This document shows positions 39,952 through 53,210 of a stretch of DNA of 64,000 nt, in pieces. The translations under genes and the position numbers were made by a program. The notes under the pieces are model-generated. The model saw nothing but the letters and a program-made list of their open reading frames with translations. It was not told the origin of the DNA and did no database searches. Positions within the stretch are counted from its first letter, which is position 1; each line of letters begins with the position of its first letter. The stretch lies in NCBI RefSeq assembly GCF_026210795.1, contig NC_089446.1, positions 3,563,001 through 3,627,000 of the forward strand. Direction: 5' to 3'. The stretch comes from Rhizophagus irregularis (Eukaryota > Glomeromycota > Glomeromycetes > Glomerales > Glomeraceae).

Positions 39952-40460
39952 TCCATACTATACTCAGAATACTGTGTGCATAATAATATTAGAAGCCTGG
40001 TCAATACAAATCCATCGAGTAGAAACTTAAATTATCAGAACATGTAAAAATTTATTCGGGTCAGTTAAAACCTCTCTAGTAACGCCCAGTAGATTGTCAC
40101 GATAGTGTAAATCATGTGATGTTTGGTTCGACACTTTGCGGAATTTTACAAAGAATGCTAAATTACCGTTACGAAAGTGTTTCTTATCGTATTATTATAA
40201 TTATTATAATTAATATAATTTTATATATTTGGATTCCATCAAAAACTTTTAAATCTCATTGTACATATTTTTTATTCCCAATAAAATGTATTTCTAGTCT
40301 TATCTTTCCATGATCATGGCGGCGTTCATATTCTTCTATTTGACAGATCATTTTCTCAATAAAATTATTTCTAATCATTTTTTCTTTGAGACAAATTAGC
40401 AGGATTGTCTAAATAGTAATGAGTCTAAAATAAAGAAATTATTTATTATATTAGTTTTAG

Positions 40461-40679
40461 TTAACCAGTTGAAAATAAATCTCTAATTTTGTCTAATATT
40501 GTCTTGAACTTAATTTTCATAGTTTCGCACTCTTTACAATCATTATCAATGTTTCTATTTTCATCAACATTTCTATCTTCGTCAATACTTCTATCTTCAT
40601 CAATTTTATCTTCCAAATTATAATGTGCTGGAGAGTCATTTGAATTTTGCTTGTATCCAAGTTCTTGCCAAATCGTATG
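40461..40679 (-). pseudogene. Orphan C-terminal coding fragment
   Basis: A 72-codon open frame without a convincing start reads IWQELGYKQNSNDSPAH, then an acidic repeat IDEDRS/IDEDRN/VDENRN, and ends in a helical KIKFKTILDKIRDLF. Codon pattern looks protein-like. It is probably the tail of a decayed gene. No family recognised. Confidence 0.35.
40546..40599. repeat. 18-bp tandem repeat, three copies
   Basis: Three adjacent 18-bp units of the form TCAAYRYTTCTATYTTCR (40546-40563, 40564-40581, 40582-40599). They encode the six-residue acidic repeat of the orphan fragment on the minus strand. Confidence 0.75.
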
Positions 40680-41608
40680 TCAGATTTTGAAAGTAAGGGA
40701 TAAGTCTCTTTCTTCGAACTTATACATTAAATAATATTAATATTATGAAAAATAACTAATAGACCAGTTATCTCTATTTAATAATAATGTTTAATAATAA
40801 TAATAAAATTAATAATAATAATAACGAATAATGAGAAAAAAGATAAAAGTTTCTTAGAAAGCTGCTCAAGTAATATGGTATAAGAGTTTCTTTATGAACT
40901 TTGGCTGTGATTTGTTCTCGTTTTTGTCGTTTAGAAACTCTAGTTCTTATCTTTACATGAAGCTTTTATTTCATTATTTCACCATTTCACCTAATAACTC
41001 AATGCCATCTTTTGTTTGGTGGCACCCTTTGAAAAACTTTAAATTTATATTCATTTATATAGTATTCTAACATTGTCACACGTTTCGTTTTACAAGAAAA
41101 AGATTCAGATTTAACTATATAATATATGACAGATCTACTGGGCGATGCTGTGGTCATCGGTCAGTTAATAAAACAATCCTTAAAATATAAATACAATATT
41201 TTTAAAAATTATAACCTTAAACTCATTTTTGAAGTAATATGTTTGAAAAAATAGAATATTTAACTTATTTTATTGTACTAGTTAGCCAAACCATTTTTAG
41301 ATGTATGTGCAAGGTCGAATTCTCGTTAGGATAGTGACATTATATAACTATAAGTGCCTACTCTCATCTCCAGTAAGATATATGTGGTCATATAAAATAT
41401 GTACCTAAGTTTTGTATACTCCCCACTCTCTAAAATATTAGCACACTGCCATTACAGAAATTATTAAATTAAATTGTGCAAATTCAATATATCGTCTTTA
41501 AATTTCAAAGAACTTTATAAATGTTTTAAAGAATTAGCTATAGCAAACTACTTTAAGAATTTCGCAATGATGAACATAAGGCTCTGCTACCGATACTTTA
41601 TACTAATC

Positions 41609-41800
41609 TCATTTTTTTAGTTCTATCCTTTCACGCTCAAGTTTGACTTCTCGTTCCTTTAATATATTTCATATTAAAGTCATGTATCAAATCAGTTACA
41701 ACTTTAGATTTTTTGAATTTAGTTTGTAAATCTGGTTCTTTGACATTCCCTTGACCTTTAATATCAGAATCTTGTATACCAACGGTGATTCCTGTAATAC
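41609..41800 (-). pseudogene. Frameshifted protein fragment
   Basis: On the minus strand one frame reads ITVGIQDSDIKGQGNVKEP and VVTDLIHDFN. A change of frame then gives KEREVKLERERIELKK before a stop. The charged C-terminal helix is the kind often seen in repetitive proteins of this fungal group. It is not intact and has no recognised domain. Confidence 0.3.
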
Positions 41801-43587
41801 AATAACATTTAGATTCCTGTAAATTTAATGTTAGATAAATTTAAGTACTGTTAATGATTGAAAATCACATCAAGAATATATAATGCTACATAATCATCTT
41901 TTTTTCAGGAATATTAGAAACATTTAGCAAGATTGGAATTTTGTTCAGGAATATTAAAATTCTGGACTAATTAAATTGCTCCCTTTCCAATACCTTACAG
42001 GTTTCCAGTACTGCAAAGTATATTTATCAAGGTTGGCATATTAAAACATTTAGTAGGATTGACAATTTCATTAGTTATTAGTTTATATACTTATTTAACC
42101 ATGCCAGAATATACAGCTAAATACAGTACCGTATTATTGTTACTATTTGTATTGAACAAGCTCATTAGAAGCCTGAACAGCCTGCAATCCGTGCCAATTC
42201 CAGTACATCTAATGATATAGACAATACTTGGTTAACAAACCTTTTTATACTGAAGTTTAGCTTCAGATAACTTGTGATCTTTTTTCCATTTTATCTTTTT
42301 CCAAAAATTCGTTTAATTTCTTAAGGCAAAAAAAAAAAGTCCATCGCAAAAAAGTCTATTAGTAATTATATTCTTAGCCGAAATATTTCTAGAATTTAAA
42401 AAATGAATTTCCGGAAATTTTACTTTTTCGGAAATTTTCCGTTTAACCTATAAGGAGGTGTCAGTGTTAATTATGATAATTTGACAAAATACCAAATATA
42501 TCAAAATAATAATGTCAAAAAAATTAACCAAATTCGTGCCATTTAAAAGATCGAAAATCGAAATGATCGGTTTAACTTTTTTTTTTATTAAAAGAGGTAT
42601 CAAGAAAATGACAAATTAATAACGTGATTTATTCATTTCAAGTACTTTTAATATATTCATAGACCAATATTTCTAATATTAATAAATAGTTAATTAAAAA
42701 TAGTCTGAGAATAGATATTTATTCATCTTCCTTATTACTAATCCATCGCTCTTTAACTTAAATATATCCTGCCATACTTTCCTCCTCAACTATGAAATCA
42801 AGTCAGTCGCAACAAAACTTACAGGATATAAATAAATGTATTAATGTAAACATTAACAAAATAATTCAACTTGTTTTTATATTTTAACGAATAAATTCAC
42901 GCTCTCGAAATCGAATTTATTTAAGTTAATTGAGAATATTTCATGTTGTATCTGCAAAATTGTCTTAAACCAAACAATGATAATGGATAGATCTGATAGA
43001 TATACAACATTGTAGCACTTGTCTCCTTAAAGAAAAAGAAAATTTTACATTTACACGTCAACAATATCTTTTCTTTTTCGTTATTCATAAACTGGCTTTT
43101 CTTCCTTTTTGTTTAAATTAAACAAAAAAAGTTTTGCCGATAATCAAATTTGCTTAATAATAAATCAATAAAAAGCCGATTGATCGTCATTTCATTTAAT
43201 TTGAAAATTTAAATTGATTTTAATTGACTTACAGATTTTCCAACTAATTTAGTATCAAGTTAAAAAATTTATCGGAAATTGCAATTAAGTCCTATTGGAT
43301 AGAGGATTGCGATATTTTCAATTTAGGTTCAAGTTTTCGGTGCCATTTGAATCCATTTAGTATTAGTTGGGAACACAATTAATAGAATTATGTCAAATAT
43401 TCTTTTTAAGATTTTCATGCCGATTATATATATCTATCGATGGAAGAAGTAATAATTTTATTCTTTTTAGAAAGTTCTTTTACCGCAGATGCTGCTTTAA
43501 TATAAAAGAATTTAAAAAAGAATAATTTTCAAAAAAAAGGAAATATATTATAATACATAACCTTTCGAACTCGTTAATCTAGTGAAA

Positions 43588-45396
43588 ATGGCTGAAAGTT
43601 CTTCGTTACAATATAATCGAGGTTCTCTACTTAATCAATCCGAAACATCTATTGAATCTACTGGGTCAACTAAACCGTTGATAGATTCAAGTAACAGCTC
43701 AAAAGATTGGACGAAACGGAAGAATAGTTTGATTCTTTTTGTTGTTTCTTTTACTTTGGTGCTTTCTCCAATGTCCGCCACGTAAGCAATAAAAAAATTT
43801 AAAAATTTTGCTAATAATTCTCTAATAATAAATCATTAACTTCATTTAAAAGTATATTTTACCCGGCAATCGTTGACATACGCGAATATTTTCAAACTAC
43901 CGAATTAATGGTTGATGCATTAGGTGAGATATATTAAATTTTTTTTATTTATGTCTTTTATAAGCTTACCTTAATTCCTTCAATTATAGCCGCAGTATTC
44001 ACGCTTTTCATGGGAACCGCAGTAAGTTCCCATTTACTTCATTTCGGATTCCTTTTTTCACGCATTTATATTTTCTTTGGTTATATATCTTAGCCTCTTT
44101 TCTGGGGATCATATTCTGACACATTCGGTCAAAGACGAAAACCGTATCTTATAGCTATCGCATTATCAATATTTTCCTCAATAGTCTGTTTTATCTCACC
44201 AAACTTTTGGTTACTAATGTTAGCACGCGTATTACAAGCATGTGGCGCAGCAGCAATGCAGTGTCTTGGTGCCGGTGTTATAAGTGATATTTATTCAACT
44301 GCTGGTAAGTGTATCTATAATTATTAAGATTTTAAAATAAGTTTACCTTATTGATAAATTCCGGTTTTTTCACGTATTATAGAAAGAGGTCGTGCATATG
44401 GAATATATTTTTTAGTTTATAATTTTGGAGAAATAGGTGGTCCTATAATAGGAGGATACTTGACAGAATATTTTGGATGGAGATTCATATTTTTATTTCT
44501 TTCAATATTTGGCGTAATTCTTTTTATAATGATTTTTTTTTGTCTTCCGGAAACTTTACATTATCAGTCAACAAATCTTTCAACAACACTTTCTCAATCT
44601 TCTCAAGAAAGGACGAGAACGAAATTCAATCCATTATCATCATTTAAACTTCTTCGTCATCCAAACGTTTTACTAATCATTCTCTATATTTCCAGCATAT
44701 GGTTAACGACCGTGACAGATTATATTATAATACCAAGAATATATTCTTCTCAATATCATGTTTCTTCTTTTGTTATTGGATTAATATTCTTGGTTCCTGG
44801 TGTTGGATTTATGATTGGAAGTATAATTGGCGGAAAATATTCTGATTATATTATATCAAAATTTACATTAAATGAAGAAAAAGAAATTTATCCTGAAATT
44901 AGATTGAAAAGTGTTTGGTTCATCTGTATATTAGTCCCTATTGCTTTTTTGGCTTACGGCTGGTTTCTTGAGATGAATAGTAAAATATATTGGCCATTAA
45001 TCTCGATATTTATTGGTAGGTAATTTGAAAATAAAAACAAATCCTTTTATAAAAAAAAAGATTGAAAATAAATTATTTTATCATTATTTAGGATCATTTG
45101 GAACACTGTTTATCGTTAGTATATTATCGGTATACTTAGTGGATTCAAATCAAAATAATTGCGCATCTGTAATTGCTTTAAGTGAGTTTGTTCCTGCCTT
45201 TATAGGAGGTTTATGTCAGTTAATATCATTTCCATTACAAAATGCTCTTGGTGTTGGTTGGATGTTCACCCTTTTGGTTGCGATCAATTCATTATGTAGC
45301 TTATTAATAATAATAGTATATTTAAAAGGAAATTATTGGAGAATAAAATATAATACAATCAATAGTATTAGTAATATTAGTTTAAATTTAATTTAA
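43588..45396 (+). CDS. MFS transporter, DHA1 (drug:H+ antiporter) type
   Basis: Six exons (43588-43781, 43853-43923, 43990-44021, 44094-44304, 44383-45015, 45092-45396) join in frame to 481 residues. The Ser-rich N-terminal tail is followed by about 12 hydrophobic helices. MFS signatures are visible: the helix 2-3 loop motif GSYSDTFGQRRKP, the helix 4 LARVLQACGAAAMQ, and the helix 5 antiporter motif region YNFGEIGGPIIGGYLTE. The second-half loop has GGKYSDYI. This suggests a 12-helix proton antiporter such as Qdr/Dtr-type exporters of drugs or metabolites at the plasma membrane. The substrate is unknown. Start: the first ATG (43588) in frame; upstream is AT-rich with no other Met in frame nearby. 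Confidence 0.87.
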
Positions 45397-46735
45397 TACA
45401 TAATTTCAACAGAATAGTTCTAAATTTTTAAATGATAAAAAATCACTAAATTTTATTTATGAAATAAGTGTACAAATTAATAATTATAGTAGATTTATCC
45501 ATTGATATATTGACCAAAGTATAAGTTAATTCAAATTTTTATTGTCTCACGTAGTATTTAGGGAATTTTTCAATAAATATATTTTGACAAAAAAAAAATA
45601 AATTAAAATTTGAATTATTTTTATCGTTAATTATTTTCATATTATTCGCGATTAAAGTTCAATTAACACATAATTATGCAGGTACAAAAGAATTGTTAAT
45701 TTACTGTAGATAAAGTGAACAGAACGACTAGATTTATTAAAATAGAATACTGTTATTGTTATTATCATCTTTTAATGATTACGAACTTTTTGTCTTATTT
45801 TGAAATACAATATTATTAGGGATAAATGATTACATGTTATAAAGTACAATAATAATTCTGAAAAGTATACATAGAGCGAAATTTATTACGTATTATTTGT
45901 TTTTTCAGTATTCGAAATAAGATTTTATCGCAAGTTTTTTTAAATATATAATGACATTATCAGGTTAACATTAATTCGTGAATGTCGAAACTGTTTGGAT
46001 CGTAATAGCCGAAAGCATTTTTTGCAGAAAACGGATTTTTGGTAATAGCACATCAGTGCCAAAATAAGTGGAATGTTCTAAAAAAAGGTTTCGAAAACCT
46101 GCAGCGGATTACGACTGGAAATCCAGAAAGGTTCCGGGAATGCTTTAGTGAATGTTCGACCAATTTTGGTTACGGACATGTGATTACTTGATTCCATTTA
46201 TAAGTTGGTCTTTTTTACTTAGAGAAGGCAAAGGGCAATATGCAATATATTTATGTTTGTTTTAAGATATTTTAGACGCGAATGTTGAACGATCTCCGAG
46301 GGTCAAGGAGCGGAGAAGGAAAAGAGATCGATCTCGGGATCGAATACATTGAATATTTTTAATATTTCATTTATATATTACGCTGTTATTTTGCTATGCA
46401 TACATCATTCTGCCGAAACTCCTTAGTTTCGCCAAGCAACTTATCACAGATATATTTCGCAATTAATAGTTACTCGGCACTTTGTGCCGAGTAACTGTTT
46501 TATCAGGCTTACGTAATAAGTATTTTTTATAAAACTCTCCAACTGATAAAATTATATTAAATAACATTAAATATAACACTTATATAACACTTTAAATAAA
46601 ACTTTTATTGTATCAAAGGTCCTAAAAAATACAATTAACTAATTACATAAATACCCTATATTACAATTTTAATAAGTAAAATAAATAAATAAATATCACA
46701 GTTTTACAATCCAACTAATATTATAACTATATCTA
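45397..46735. other. Convergent intergenic region with a perfect hairpin
   Basis: Spacer between the MFS (plus) and CSC1-like (minus) 3' ends. No gene seen. It includes moderately GC-rich patches (46085-46165, 46270-46345) and a 13-bp perfect hairpin at 46468-46496. Confidence 0.45.
46468..46496. repeat. Perfect 13-bp stem hairpin
   Basis: AGTTACTCGGCAC and GTGCCGAGTAACT flank a TTT loop. The stem is perfect and GC-richer than its surroundings. It could be a transposon end, a 3' RNA structure or a replication-fork arrest site; nothing nearby decides. Confidence 0.8.
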
Positions 46736-49700
46736 TTAAAAATTCCTTCCTGCTAATTTACCAAACTTATCGAAAATGCTTCGCTTAGGCGTAGCGCGTT
46801 CTTGTAAATTTTCTGAACCTGGAATATCGATGGTAGTTGAATCTGCTGTTGATGTAGATGGCACTTCTCTTGAAGTGGTAGGAATCTCTCTTGAAGTGAC
46901 GGGAATTTCCCTAGAAACATTTCCACTTCTTTCAGGGCTAGAAGTTCTAACTGATCTAGTACCTAATATGTTATGATCTCCAGAAGCTATGGGACTAATT
47001 GGCGAAACAAGAGTGGAACGACGTCTTTCAGGATGATGATAATAAATCTTATTTGGATTGTTAGGGTCCCTAGCCGCTCTTTTGGTTGCTAATTTGATTT
47101 TAGCATCTGCAATTCTCTGATGATAAAGATCTTGTTGGTTTCTTTCTTCTTCTGTTTCACCACGAGGTATATCAACAGATCTAGCTGGAATTGGTTTAGA
47201 TCCGGTTTTGTTCATTCCCAGTATACGATGAAAAACTCCAAGCGATGAAGCTTCATCTGATGGCACTCTCTTAACGGGAAGCCATAACCATGGAAGTATT
47301 CCAACTAGTGCTGGAGGTCCATAATTTCTCATTCCAGTATTAAGTATACCATCATATAATGTCATCGGAGGTTGTGCATAATCAGTGTACAAATCCGGAT
47401 CCGCATGATATAAATCATCTTCCAGTACATCACGTTGAGAATGACCTTCCTCGGTATCTTCTTCATTAATGGAAGGAGGGGGATTATCAGTATTGACATT
47501 AGTGTTTTCATTAGGATTATTGGAATTTTCGGGTGACTTTGGCGTAATCGTAACATCTGCCGTGTTAGTTTGTACTTTATTAAATTCTTCACGTAAATTC
47601 TTCAAAGGTATAAAAGCAGCAGCCCTTTCATATGCACCATTGACATAATAAAAGAAAACAAATGTACAAATGAGAGTTGGGAAAACAACGGCTGCTAAAT
47701 AATAGTTGTTTCTTAATGAAAAATATCCAATCATCATTATTTGATAAATGTAAAGTCCAATAATTATCCTTCGGAAAATCTTTGGCCATGCAAGTCCAGC
47801 AGTTTCGTATGGATGAAAATAGACTAGCAATTGAAACGAAATTATAATAAGTTCGGATGTTAAACTATAAAAAATTGAATATTACACATACCATATAAAA
47901 GTAAATATTTATAACACATATATCCGAGGAAAAAATATATTGCTCCAAATAGAGTAATTACTGGCCTCAGAGAAGAATAAACGATAACGATAACAAAAAT
48001 CAAAACCATAGGTGGCAATTCTTCCCCGTAATTCATAAATGGTGGAGCAGATGCTTTGGCATAATCTCTAGGGGTTTTCGAAAAGAATATACGCATAACC
48101 CAAATGTAAGCTACTTCTTTCACTTGTAACAAATGAATCGGAAATAAACCAATCCCTTGAATAACAACAAAATTTACAAAAAATGATGAAACCTAATTTT
48201 CATATTTAATAAATGTTAATAAAGTTAATGCGATAAATTAATATCAAATGATTCTTCTCAAACTTACTCTAGGTAAAGTTTCAGCTAATCTACGAGGAAC
48301 CCCTGTCGGATCTGTGATTGTTTCATAAGCTGTGGCTACTGCTCCCGCGATGGAAAAGACTAGCAAAACATTCACCAACAAGAAAAAGTAATATCTAAAA
48401 AAGAGATATTGGTAAAATCGTAATGTAAATAAGTAATAAATAAATAAATTAAGCTTACTTCGCAAATGTTGAAAGCTCTATTACACTGCGAGCATTAAAT
48501 CCTTGAATTATAGACAAGCCTGAATAAAATGTATAAGCGTAAATTGATTTAGTGAAAATATAACGAAAATGTTACGTAATCAAACAAACTTACCAATCAT
48601 GATTTTTGGTAAAACTACATTGAATAATGATACAGCTAAAGTCGGCAAAGTTCCTTGAATAAAACCTTTAATTATTTCATTCATCTCCGCCAAATGCTCC
48701 AACCATGGAAACACTTTTTTTAAGACATTAAGACTCAATAGTGTAGCAAAAACTGAAATGGGACCAGACCAGAAAAACACAAGTAGGACAACAAAAATGT
48801 TAATCGTCACATTTCTAATTAAAAATTCTCGTCTTTTAATATTCATGTTATACCAATAACTACACAAAAAGGGAAAGTTAATATAAGATATCAAATAAAT
48901 TTAATGTAAAACTTTCTAACATACATATCACGTGGTTCAGGCGCAAGTTCTGTATTGCATTCAAATGGTTCTGGTCGGATGAGAACTTGTGCGGCTAATT
49001 GCTGTTTAAACAGAATAAATGTTTAGGTTCTAACAAAGAATTCAAAAACCAGTTAAAATATTTACCGCACTAGTTATGTTATCAAAAGTTACGAATCCAA
49101 TAGGTTCAGATTTATAAGCTCCACGTCTACCTTCTTCAACTAATTCATCATACTTGAAGAAATTTTCAGTATAATATTCAATTTTATCACCTCTTTTAAA
49201 CAACGATACAAACATTTTTGGACGTTCTGCTGAAACTCTTTCAAGAACTTTAGCTGTGTTAGTATTCGCAGTTTTTGCATCGTCAGCCTTTTCGAATTCC
49301 TTTAATGCTTCATCAGGATTATAATTTGGATCTTTACAAGGATTATTCAAATAATCCGCATAAGCCTCTTCTAATTTTTGTAAATACTTTGTTCTTTTTT
49401 CAATAATATGCCTAAGTTTACGAACATTACGATAAATTACAGCACTTTCGACTGCTCCTAATTCTAATGATTCATAAAATTCAGCTAAAGCGGCATCAGT
49501 TTGTAATCTTTTGGGTATACTTGTCACCATAACAGTCCTTGCTGCTATAGTATCTTTCCACTTTAAATAGTATTTATGTCGAATTTCAGAAAATTCCCGA
49601 TAATTATAAAAAGTAAAGTAAAATGTTGCAAGAGAGAAAACCCAAGTTAATATTGCATATGATGCTAACACTCCAGGTGACTCTGGACTATCTTCTATTG

Positions 49701-50401
49701 GTAATGGAACCGGACCGCCACCTAAAGAGTTTCCCCCACCACCATTACCATTTTTGCCTGGCAAGAAATGAAAATATTCAGCTAACAAAATAGGACCAAC
49801 AACAGCAAAACCAGCAATTGCACAAAACGTAAATAATTTATAAGACATTTTAAAAAATGCAAGAAGCTATATTAAATAAGCCAAATTGATCTTATTAGTG
49901 ATTAATATTCTTTTTTTAAACATATCAAGTAAACCAATCTATTCATTGTCAACATACCACTGCGGCATCCAATCCAACCCTATCTAATATATGAGATTCA
50001 GGCATATTATACAAAGGTATTATCCATCCAAAAAATGTTGTCGGAAGGGGGTCTGGAGCAAGTTTTTGTAATCTACTTCTTGGGGCAAACATTATATTCC
50101 ATCTGGTTCGAAGATAACAAAATACTAGGAGAGAAAAAGTTCCCAGTGGTATTGCAACCATAAGTTGAGTTGTTAAAAGAACAGATTTATCTGTATAATA
50201 AATTGAGAATAATTTTATTATTCTTATTATTCTTATTCTAATAACCATTTCAAAGTATGACAACATTCACTCACCTGCATCATGAGTTATATCACCAGGT
50301 GGTCGGTCTGGTCGACCACCTATACCAAATGTTATTTGATTAAAATCCCCCGAAGAAAATTCTGGCTCATTTAAAAATTCATGAAAATCGTTATCTGCCA
50401 T
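46736..50401 (-). CDS. CSC1/OSCA/TMEM63-type calcium-permeable stress-gated channel
   Basis: Multi-exon gene for a polytopic membrane protein of the CSC1/OSCA/TMEM63 family (DUF221), mechanically or osmotically gated cation channels. The N-terminal part (exons 50401-50275, 50190-49958 and 49866-49066) has the RSN1-type helices, with RSRLQKLAPDPLPTTFFGWI typical of the family. The cytosolic domain follows, with RTVMVTSIPKRLQTDAAL and a coiled, charged stretch, ending in GFVTFDNITSA. Several short exons encode the seven-helix core: FFWSGPISVFATLL, FIQGTLPTLAVSLFN, LRPVITLFGAIYFFLGYMCYK. The C-terminal ~250 residues are hydrophilic, Ser/Pro-rich, with heptad-like REIPTTS repeats (46860-46925). 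Start: Met at 50401; the upstream in-frame Met at 50482 would add a non-family tail. Confidence 0.87.
46860..46925. repeat. Short tandem repeat in CSC1-like tail
   Basis: Three related copies of about 21-24 bp encode REIPVTS, REIPTTS and REVPSTS on the minus strand. It is a minor Ser/Thr-rich repeat in the cytosolic tail. Confidence 0.7.
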
Positions 50402-50891
50402 TTTACAAGAGAAGGCGTTGATTAGATTAAATTGCAATTTACGCTGATTATATATCGGGTTCAATGTAATTTGTCGATCCAAAACATTAACGATAATCTT
50501 ACAGGCGTTAGTTTTCTTTGGTTGTACATTTCCTTAAAAATAATAAAAAATATTGAAAATCATCATCATTGGCTTTAAAATTGTATATCTGTAGTCTGTA
50601 AAACGTCATGTAGATGAAAATCATGTAAAATAAACTATTATTTGAGAACATATTAATAGTGATATGCACAATTGTGTAACTTATCAGATCGACAGATTCA
50701 GATTTCAGCGCTAAAAAAGGTGAAGAAAATTTTATTTTCTGGAGAATAGTTTTGATATATTTGCTTTGCTATTAAATCAATTTTTTTGTACATGAAGCAC
50801 AATTATGTATATATAAATTATAAACTTTTTAAAACCAATGAATTCTATCTTAAAAACAGTACTCAAATATATAATTAACTTGGAAATAAAT
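50402..50891. other. Intergenic spacer between CSC1-like and CoA-transferase genes
   Basis: AT-rich; includes the promoter of the CSC1-like gene (minus) and the 3' end of the CoA-transferase gene (minus). No gene seen. Confidence 0.45.
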
Positions 50892-52891
50892 TTATAGAGT
50901 TTTTCCTATAATTCCATCATCCTGTAGTTTCTTAATATCATGTTCTTTTAACTCTAGGAGATTAATAAATACTTCACGATTATGTTCACCCAAATCGGGC
51001 CCAGCCCACAAAGTTCCACCTGGTGTGGATTCAAGTTTTGGCGCAAAAGCAGGAACCTAACAAATAGTAACAATTAATAGATATCTATCAACATCAATTA
51101 TTTAATTAATTTAAAAAATATTTTTGCATACCTTTAAGTCATAGCCATTACTTCTATTTTTTCCAACACGGATAGTTTCAATTAATTTACGTTCTTTAAC
51201 ATGATTATCATTAGCAAAATCTTCAATATTATAAATACTACCGCATGGTACATCAGCTTTTTCTAATTTTTCTATAACTTGTTTTGAAGTAAGAGTTTTG
51301 ATCCATTCACTAATCGCTCCATCAATTAATTCCTGATATTTTACTCTATCTTTATTCGTCGCAAATTTTTTTGTTGTAAGATCATCTCTTCCCGCTGCTT
51401 GCATAAGTCTTTTATATATTGAATCTCCATTACCTCCAATTATAACATATTTTCCATCTAAACATAGATATGCATTAGTTGGTACAATACCCGTAACTGT
51501 TGTACCTGATGGTTGTCTTATCTAAGGAGGAAAGTAAGTTGCTTATATGAAAGATTTTTTTTTAAAAAAAAAATAAAAAAAGTTTACCTCACCAAATCGA
51601 TCATATTCTGGCAAAATTCCCTCCATCATATTGAATATACTTTCATAAATAGCTACATCGACGACTTGCCCCGTTATTAAATTATCACTTGAAGATAATT
51701 TATTTCTAGCCAAAAGGCTCATAACTACACCAAGTGCCGCTGTTAATCCAGCAACCGAATCACCTAAAGATATATTTGGACGGACTGGTGCCTGATTAGG
51801 AAATCCATTTATATAACGAAATCCTGCCATAGCCTATATAATAAACTAATAAATAAAAAATGACTTCAGCTTAAAAAATAAAACTATTGTTTTTAAAATG
51901 TTTTACCTCGCATACTGACGCGTAACCAGGCTTTGCAGCGTACGGACCCGTTTGTCCATACCCAGAAACGCGTGTATATATCAATGAAGGATTCGTTTTG
52001 TAAAGTTCGTCTGTAAAATAATTGTCTTAGATAATGATCCAAAAAGTTTTCCAATTGCAAGTAAAAACGGCTAAAAATATACCGGGCCCGAGTCCCCATT
52101 TTTCCATAGTTCCAGGTCGAAAATTTTCAATCAACACATCTGACTTGTTAGCTAGTTGACCAACAAGCCTTCAATTAACCAAAATATAAGCATTAATTGT
52201 CCCTGGCCAATGATCGGCCGCTCAATTGTGATCTATAAATATATCAGTCATAAAAAATTCATACTTTTTGCCTTCGGCTGTTCTTAAATTAATTTCACAG
52301 GATTTTTTATTTCTCGACATTGAACGAAACCATGGACTAACTCCATCGGCATCTAAATGTCTCCATATACGTAATGGATCTCCCAACTTTGGCGATTCAA
52401 CTTTAATCTAAAGATTTTTTCTGTTAAAAATCTTATAACAATATAAAACAATATATAATCAAATAACATACTACTTCTGCGCCATAATACCTTTAAAAAT
52501 AAATCGCATTAATGGTAAATATTAATAAAAGAAAACAAAAACAAACAATCTACTATATAATAATACCCGAGAATTGTACCACAGAACGGTCCAGCTATCA
52601 GCTATAATTAAAAATAAGAATTATTATAGCAACCATTGATAAGTAGTATATGTGATTATACCTGTCCTAATTCGAGAACACGTATTCCTTTTAAGGGTTT
52701 TGGACTTTTTTCATTTTCTTGTGTAATTTGCAATTTCCGCGAGGCTTATCATAATTACAAATAAATTAATTGTATTTTATGACAAAATAAGACATTTCTT
52801 TATTACCTGCGAAACCCCTTTTGAAGAAACCTAATTTATTTTTGGAATTCTTTAAACTTAAAAATACAGTTGAATCCAATTTGTTGAGCAT
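50892..52891 (-). CDS. Class III CoA-transferase, SUGCT-like (CaiB/BaiF family)
   Basis: Multi-exon gene for a CaiB/BaiF-type CoA-transferase. SUGCT moves CoA from succinyl-CoA to glutarate or hydroxymethylglutarate. The order of motifs fits: PLKGIRVLELGQLIAGPFCG near the N-terminus, ILGYYGAEVIKVESPKLGDP, SMSRNKKSCEINL, VLIENFRPGTMEKWGLG, and TRVSGYGQTGPYAAKPGYAS. NISLGDSVAGLTAALG carries the catalytic Asp that forms the acyl-aspartyl intermediate. The first exon (from 52891) gives MLNKLDSTVFLSLKNSKNK with a basic, Ser-rich character, consistent with mitochondrial import. The C-terminus (GKTL) is not a peroxisomal signal. Exons are short and several introns are tightly spaced between 51840 and 52800, so some boundaries are approximate. 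Confidence 0.86.
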
Positions 52892-53210
52892 TATGGTAAA
52901 AAAAAACCATAATCTATGATAACATTTTGATTTTATCAGTAACACAATAATTTTTTAATTGTTGCAGATCGATGGACCGAATTCGAATATTGAACATGGT
53001 TCAAAAATATATTATGCAAATATTGAATTAAATAAAATTTCACCATATAATTAATATCTACGATTTCGTTTATTATCTGGTACATTAAAAAGGAAAATTA
53101 CAATCATTTTTATTATTTAACTATAAATACATCTATTATATAAACATCAAAACGGATTTTAAAGCAAATATATCATAAATAAGTTATAATAAATAATTTT
53201 GTTATTGAAA
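52892..53210. other. Spacer between CoA-transferase start and Lon 3' end
   Basis: 319 bp of AT-rich sequence, holding the promoter for the minus-strand CoA-transferase gene. No gene seen. Confidence 0.4.

Larger units (their letters stand above)
38997..43587. other. Gene-poor 4.6-kb stretch with mobile-element and coding debris
   Basis: No intact gene is visible between the ZNFX1-like and MFS genes. It holds a 161-bp MITE-like element (39791-39951), a short 18-bp minisatellite within an orphan reading frame (40461-40679), a frameshifted protein fragment (about 41609-41800), and TAA-rich repeats near 40780-40830. The 500 bp before 43588 should include the MFS promoter. Confidence 0.5.

Noticed and set aside
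46270-46350. GC-richer patch with TTCGATCCC (minus) as a tRNA or SINE
   Set aside because: The flanking bases do not form a T stem, and no cloverleaf could be drawn.
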